A DNA stretch of 64,000 nt, taken from contig NEEC01000014.1 in NCBI GenBank assembly GCA_002189035.1, positions 1,738,501 to 1,802,500 on the forward strand, given 5' to 3'. Position numbers and translations under genes: made by a program. The notes beneath the pieces were generated by a model that saw nothing but the letters and a program-made list of their open reading frames with translations, was not told where the DNA came from and did no database searches. Shown here piece by piece: positions 57,463 through 64,000 of the stretch. The stretch is from Utricularia gibba. Lineage: Eukaryota > Streptophyta > Magnoliopsida > Lamiales > Lentibulariaceae. Within the stretch, counting starts at the first letter, position 1, and each line of letters starts with the position of its first letter.

Positions 57463-59412
57463 GCAGCCAATGCTTCCCCTTTTTGGTCTGTAAATACCAA
57501 GTCTCAGTCTCAGTCTCAGTGGGCTGCTTGTACAGCCGGGTTCCCCCGTCTCTGTGTGTTTCTTCAACCCTGGGTCGGTCCATGGCTTTCGATGCATCTG
57601 GGGATTCCAAAACCAGCTCCAGCAGCAGTAATACATCTCTAGTTTTGCACACCGTGGAGTGTCCCTGTGCTCGAAACGAGTGAGGATCATGGTGGGTGTG
57701 GTTGTTGTACTTTTCACTCTCATACTCCACTACATAAACATCCGCTTTTCTTGTCCCTGCGATATATTTATTTTTATAACAAAAAATTAAAATTTTATAC
57801 AATTATATTTATATTGTATTGAATTTTATTAATTCATTGTAAAAATATTTTAATTCAAAATTAGGAGTATAGTATAAAAAGGGTTGAATTAAATATTGTA
57901 TTTGTAAAAAAAAATCCTAAATTGGAAAGGCTAACCACGTGGATATAATTAATTTTTTTTTAAAAAAAGTATAAAATATTAACTACTTAATTAATTTAAT
58001 TAGAATCTTAATTCTCCCCATCGGATAACGTTAATATTTTTAACAAGAGACCAGACAGATCCACCAAGGTAGCACATGCCTGAGACTCGCATGGAACTTC
58101 ATCTGGAATATTCTTGTATCATACAATATTTAATTAAATGAAATATCGAATAAATATTATGAATTAAAAGTGGATCTAAAACATTATTTTTATCATCCTA
58201 AGTGCAAATGACAATAATAAACGCATCAAATTGTAAGTAAAAACAATAAAATTTAACATTGGGCATACATGATTCATTGGCCCGGCCCACCTTTTGGGCC
58301 TGAAATTGAGCCCATACTATATATGGGCTTCAATGGTTTTGTCCCGGCCCATGTAATTATAACGGTCGTTGGTCAACTGGGAGGTTTGAACCTACCTTTG
58401 CGGGGGACACTTAGACGTTCGTTAATAACTAGATCGGCATTAATTAACATTAAATAATCACATAAATTTATTACCAAAGACAAAAAAACCAATATTTTTT
58501 AAAAGCAGAATAAAAAAATTGATTGGTTCAATTTTTAGCCTTTAATATTAAAGAATTATTATTAGACTATTGTCGCTGGCTTTTTATACGGAATTAAATT
58601 AATCATGTAAAAATAAAATATTGAATTTGCTTATGTATATAAAAATTATGATAAACTTCCAGAGCATATGCTAGAATAATTTTATATACGCTCCCCTTAT
58701 ATTATATTTTGATATAATCCGATCTACTTTATTCCAAAAATAAAAAAAAATAAAAAAAAGAATGCCATGAATTTCACGTGTTCACAACACGAGTATATTT
58801 TGGTAGGGTGCATTGTGGTCCACTTTTGATAAGATTGGAGACTTTGTAAGAAGGTGTAGATAAGAGCAATTATTGGAGGAGGAACTGTAGTTTTGTTCAA
58901 AGGGCAGGAGATGAGAGTCAAACACAGCGTGGGGCTGGCTCCAAAAACCACAAAACGACTCAGTCTTTTTCTTTTTTCTGTGGGTAGGTTGTTGGGGTAG
59001 GGTGGGGGTGGGGGAGACTTGGTCAAAATCCACACCTACACTAACAGAAGAAAAACTGAACTCTCTCTGTGGAAAGGGAACAGATCTTAGGAAATGAACA
59101 TGTGGGAATATGGAAACTAGGACAAGTCAGTGTACTTTTCACTCTTCATTGATGTGGAAACTTAGACAAGCTTAAATAGAATTTGTCTTGTAAAGGATTG
59201 CATCAGTGGAAGGAAGCTTACATGACAGTTCATGCTCTATCTACTGTGTAAAAAAAAAAAAACTCAGTACATGTTATTGTTTACAAGCTATTGGAGGGGA
59301 AAAATGTCAGCTAAAGTGGTTTGTATCAGCTGAAAAATGGGAGAAAGTGTATTCAGAGGAGATATGGAATCCATAAGCTCCTTATTTGTGTGTGTGTGTG
59401 TGTGACATTGCA
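57463..59412. other. AT-rich intergenic region
   Basis: From about 57750 to 58750 the sequence is strongly AT-rich. A cluster of GGCCCA/TGGGCC-type motifs lies at about 58277-58352. A short GT repeat lies at about 59388-59404. No coding gene is supported. Confidence 0.4.
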
Positions 59413-61509
59413 TTACCGCCTTGTGTTAGACCATTGTTTTCTATGCATCCCAGGTTTAGTGTACTGGTTCCTTTGAGCAAGGCCCTGCTTTGGGAGATCA
59501 CGTAATTCGACAACTTGAATCGTTCGTTGCTTCTTAGCTGTTGAATAAGAGAAAAAAATTGTGCTGTGAGAAGGGTGATTCATGTGAGAAGAATGTAGAT
59601 GAGCTAACCGTTCTCTGCTTCTTGATATCGCTCCTGAAGCTTCCTCTTGGCAGCCTCCAGCTTCCTTCCAACTGAACCCTCATCGCAGGAAGCTGGCTTC
59701 TGTTGAAGATAAAATGCCTTTATATTTGTAAGTGAAGTGCAACAAGAGATGGTTCTCTTTAAGCATACATACCTCGAGCCTAGGCATCGGTTTCTGAGAT
59801 GCTCCACTCTTGTGTTCTTTCTCTGAATTCCTTCCATTGTTCAAATTTGGCCGAACGGGATCGGATTCCTTGAGCCAACTGGGTCGCTTCTTCAGTGTGG
59901 CTTCAACGTTTCTCTTCTGTTCTGCTTTTGGATCCTTTGGTAAAGCATGTGAGAAGTTGTTTGTGTTCACAGGCCCTTTCTGCGTGTAACTCTGCTTTGA
60001 AGTGCTTTCTCTTGTAATGGCTAAGTTGCCATTCTGATGAGGATCTAAAGCAGCATCAACAGCATGAATATCAATCAACATGTTTCAAACCAACAAGAAC
60101 GTAGCTCAAGATCAGAAAAAAGACTCACTTCCGTCGTCATCCATCCCATCAAAGAACTAAACAGAAAAAAAAAAAAGATCAATTCAGTGTACAGGATGAT
60201 GCATTACAAGTGAAAAAAATGCAACTAGGAGAGTATAATGTATGTACCCTGGAGAGCTCCATTGAACTGGGAGTGGTGAAGAAGGCTCCTTCGTCCATTG
60301 GAGGAGATGGAAGGCCTTCCTCATCTTCGACTGCAGAAGTCTTAACAGATTCTGTCGCAACTTCTTCTGCTGCAAGCAGTGGGAAGATCACCAAACACTC
60401 AATTCAGAACAGTACAAACAACTGAAGAACATAGATGAAAAAAACTGCAACTTTTTAGTAGGAGTACCTGCAATGGATGCTGTGGTACTGACCCAAGAAT
60501 CAACCATTACTTTCCAATCCCTGCGAATGGAGAAACAATCAGCAACACAATTAAATCAACTTCTTTATCATGAAACTTTTTATGGAAACTGTATCCCTCT
60601 AAACAATCATGAACCAAGAGTTTGCAAATTATCATCAGCCCCAAGTTCTAAACTTCATCAATGTCAACAGGCTATTCCATCTAAAGACTAGACTCAAAAG
60701 GGAAAATGAATGAAAAATATATAGAGGGAAGAGTGGCACTCGACTAATGTTCTTGCAAGACTTCGGATTTCCTTCGATCTATGTTTCCGAAGAGAGTTAA
60801 CAGACTTTCCAATCTCCGTACCCTGAACAATTAAGTGGCAAAGTTAGAGTGATTTTTTGAACTGCAAAAAGAAAAGGAATTCAAGATGAAACCTTGAGAG
60901 TCTCCACATTGAAAGCCATCAACCGAAGCCTCCTCAGAGACTCAAACAACAGTGAATCAGACTGTCCAAAAAAGGACATGTGAATCAGATTGAGACAAAC
61001 AAAAATCTCAAAACTTTAAAAAGTAAACAAACCTGTTCCTGATGGTTGTCAAGAATCTCTTTGATCCTCAAAACCTCCCCATGAAACTGATACTCTTCCT
61101 CGATCACATCAGTTAGAGCTTCAGCATCTCCATAGCTGAAATTGCTAATCTGATTCACTTTCGTCGCCATCTCTCTGTGATCTTCATTCTCATCTCTGCT
61201 ACAACTATTGACCTTGCTTTCCTTGGAATCTTTGCTACCCCCTGCTTCAACCACGCTCTTGGATTTGTCTTCACTTGGATTCAAACAATCGGTGTTGGGT
61301 AAAGCTAACTCAATTCGATCACAACCAAAACACTTAGTGGCCTTGCAAGAGAAGAGCAGTTCCGCAATCCTGTCCCTTTTCATTCTGAAATCGTAGGGAC
61401 AATCTGCGGCAGCTACAATTATCGCATGCTCGATTATCACAAAGATATCGCAGTTCGCCGTCCGAAAGTAAGACCTCCATTTGTCAAGACTGTCGAAATT
61501 GTTTGCCAT
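59413..61509 (-). CDS. MED26: Mediator subunit 26 (MED26, TFIIS N-domain)
   Basis: Nine minus-strand exons, 61033-61509, 60893-60961, 60740-60822, 60468-60520, 60248-60369, 60129-60156, 59773-60044, 59609-59699 and 59413-59537, encode 439 residues. The N-terminus has Trp-Arg-x-Tyr-Phe and Arg-Ile-Ala-Glu-Leu-Leu-Phe, as in plant MED26. Exons 2-4 form the TFIIS N-terminal (LW) domain with Arg-Lys-His-Arg-Ser-Lys-Glu-Ile-Arg. The middle has Glu-Gly-Leu-Pro-Ser-Pro-Pro-Met-Asp-Glu-Gly-Ala-Phe-Phe. The C-terminus has Lys-Lys-Gln-Arg-Thr-Ile-Gln-Val. MED26 links the Mediator complex to elongation factors at Pol II promoters in the nucleus. Exon 6 is only 28 bases. All phases agree. Confidence 0.93.

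Positions 61510-64000
<2,491 letters not shown>

Overview
The window is nuclear DNA of a flowering plant, most likely a eudicot. Genes are split by short GT-AG introns, intergenic DNA is AT-rich, and the gene families are plant-specific (VQ protein, SCAB1, PSRP5, plant-type MED26, CYCB, COX5C). I see no complete transposon, virus, CRISPR array, rRNA or tRNA. No new multi-gene system is evident. The unusual material is decayed genes, frame breaks and local repeats.

Layout, left to right. The last exon of an unrecognised gene (66-228) is followed by a large acidic membrane protein (976-4576, frame broken near its end), calmodulin (5312-6248), COX5C (6830-7024, minus), a decayed GH51 arabinofuranosidase copy (8444-10160) and its intact 17-exon relative (10824-14012). 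Next come a membrane RING-H2 E3 ligase (15363-17000), plastid ribosomal protein PSRP5 (17376-18096, minus), a VQ protein (19487-20161, minus), NAC-alpha (21997-23350, minus), a C2H2/EAR zinc finger (24689-25231, minus) and a kinase-PP2C fusion (26096-29357, minus). The fusion is divergent from a cystatin (29616-30556). A bZIP17/28-type membrane-tethered factor (30962-33405, minus) and a MYBC1-type GARP factor (34493-35365, minus) follow. The right part holds CIP111/AFG2-type AAA ATPase (37439-42064, minus), B1-type cyclin (42319-44725, minus), SPT6-like (45771-52709), SCAB1 (53205-55616, minus), a small unknown protein (57132-57462), MED26 (59413-61509, minus) and the start of a serine carboxypeptidase (63413 to the window end).

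The genes do not form one pathway. Themes recur: calcium/calmodulin (calmodulin, a VQ protein of a calmodulin-binding type, CIP111), Pol II transcription (SPT6, MED26), growth and translation (PSRP5, NAC-alpha, CIP111, cyclin B), and stress or secretory signalling (bZIP17/28, kinase-PP2C, SCAB1, cystatin). From memory, several of these sit near one another in Arabidopsis (At2g40860-At2g41110 and At2g26760-At2g26770), so this looks like a conserved ancestral block.

Three otherwise intact genes are each out of frame by one base at a run of exactly five C or G, and a fourth (SPT6) shows a similar problem at an A6 run. The simplest reading is homopolymer under-calling in the assembly, not four real mutations. 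Exon coordinates were derived by eye from splice signals, reading phase and family similarity. They agree in phase, but no tool was run.
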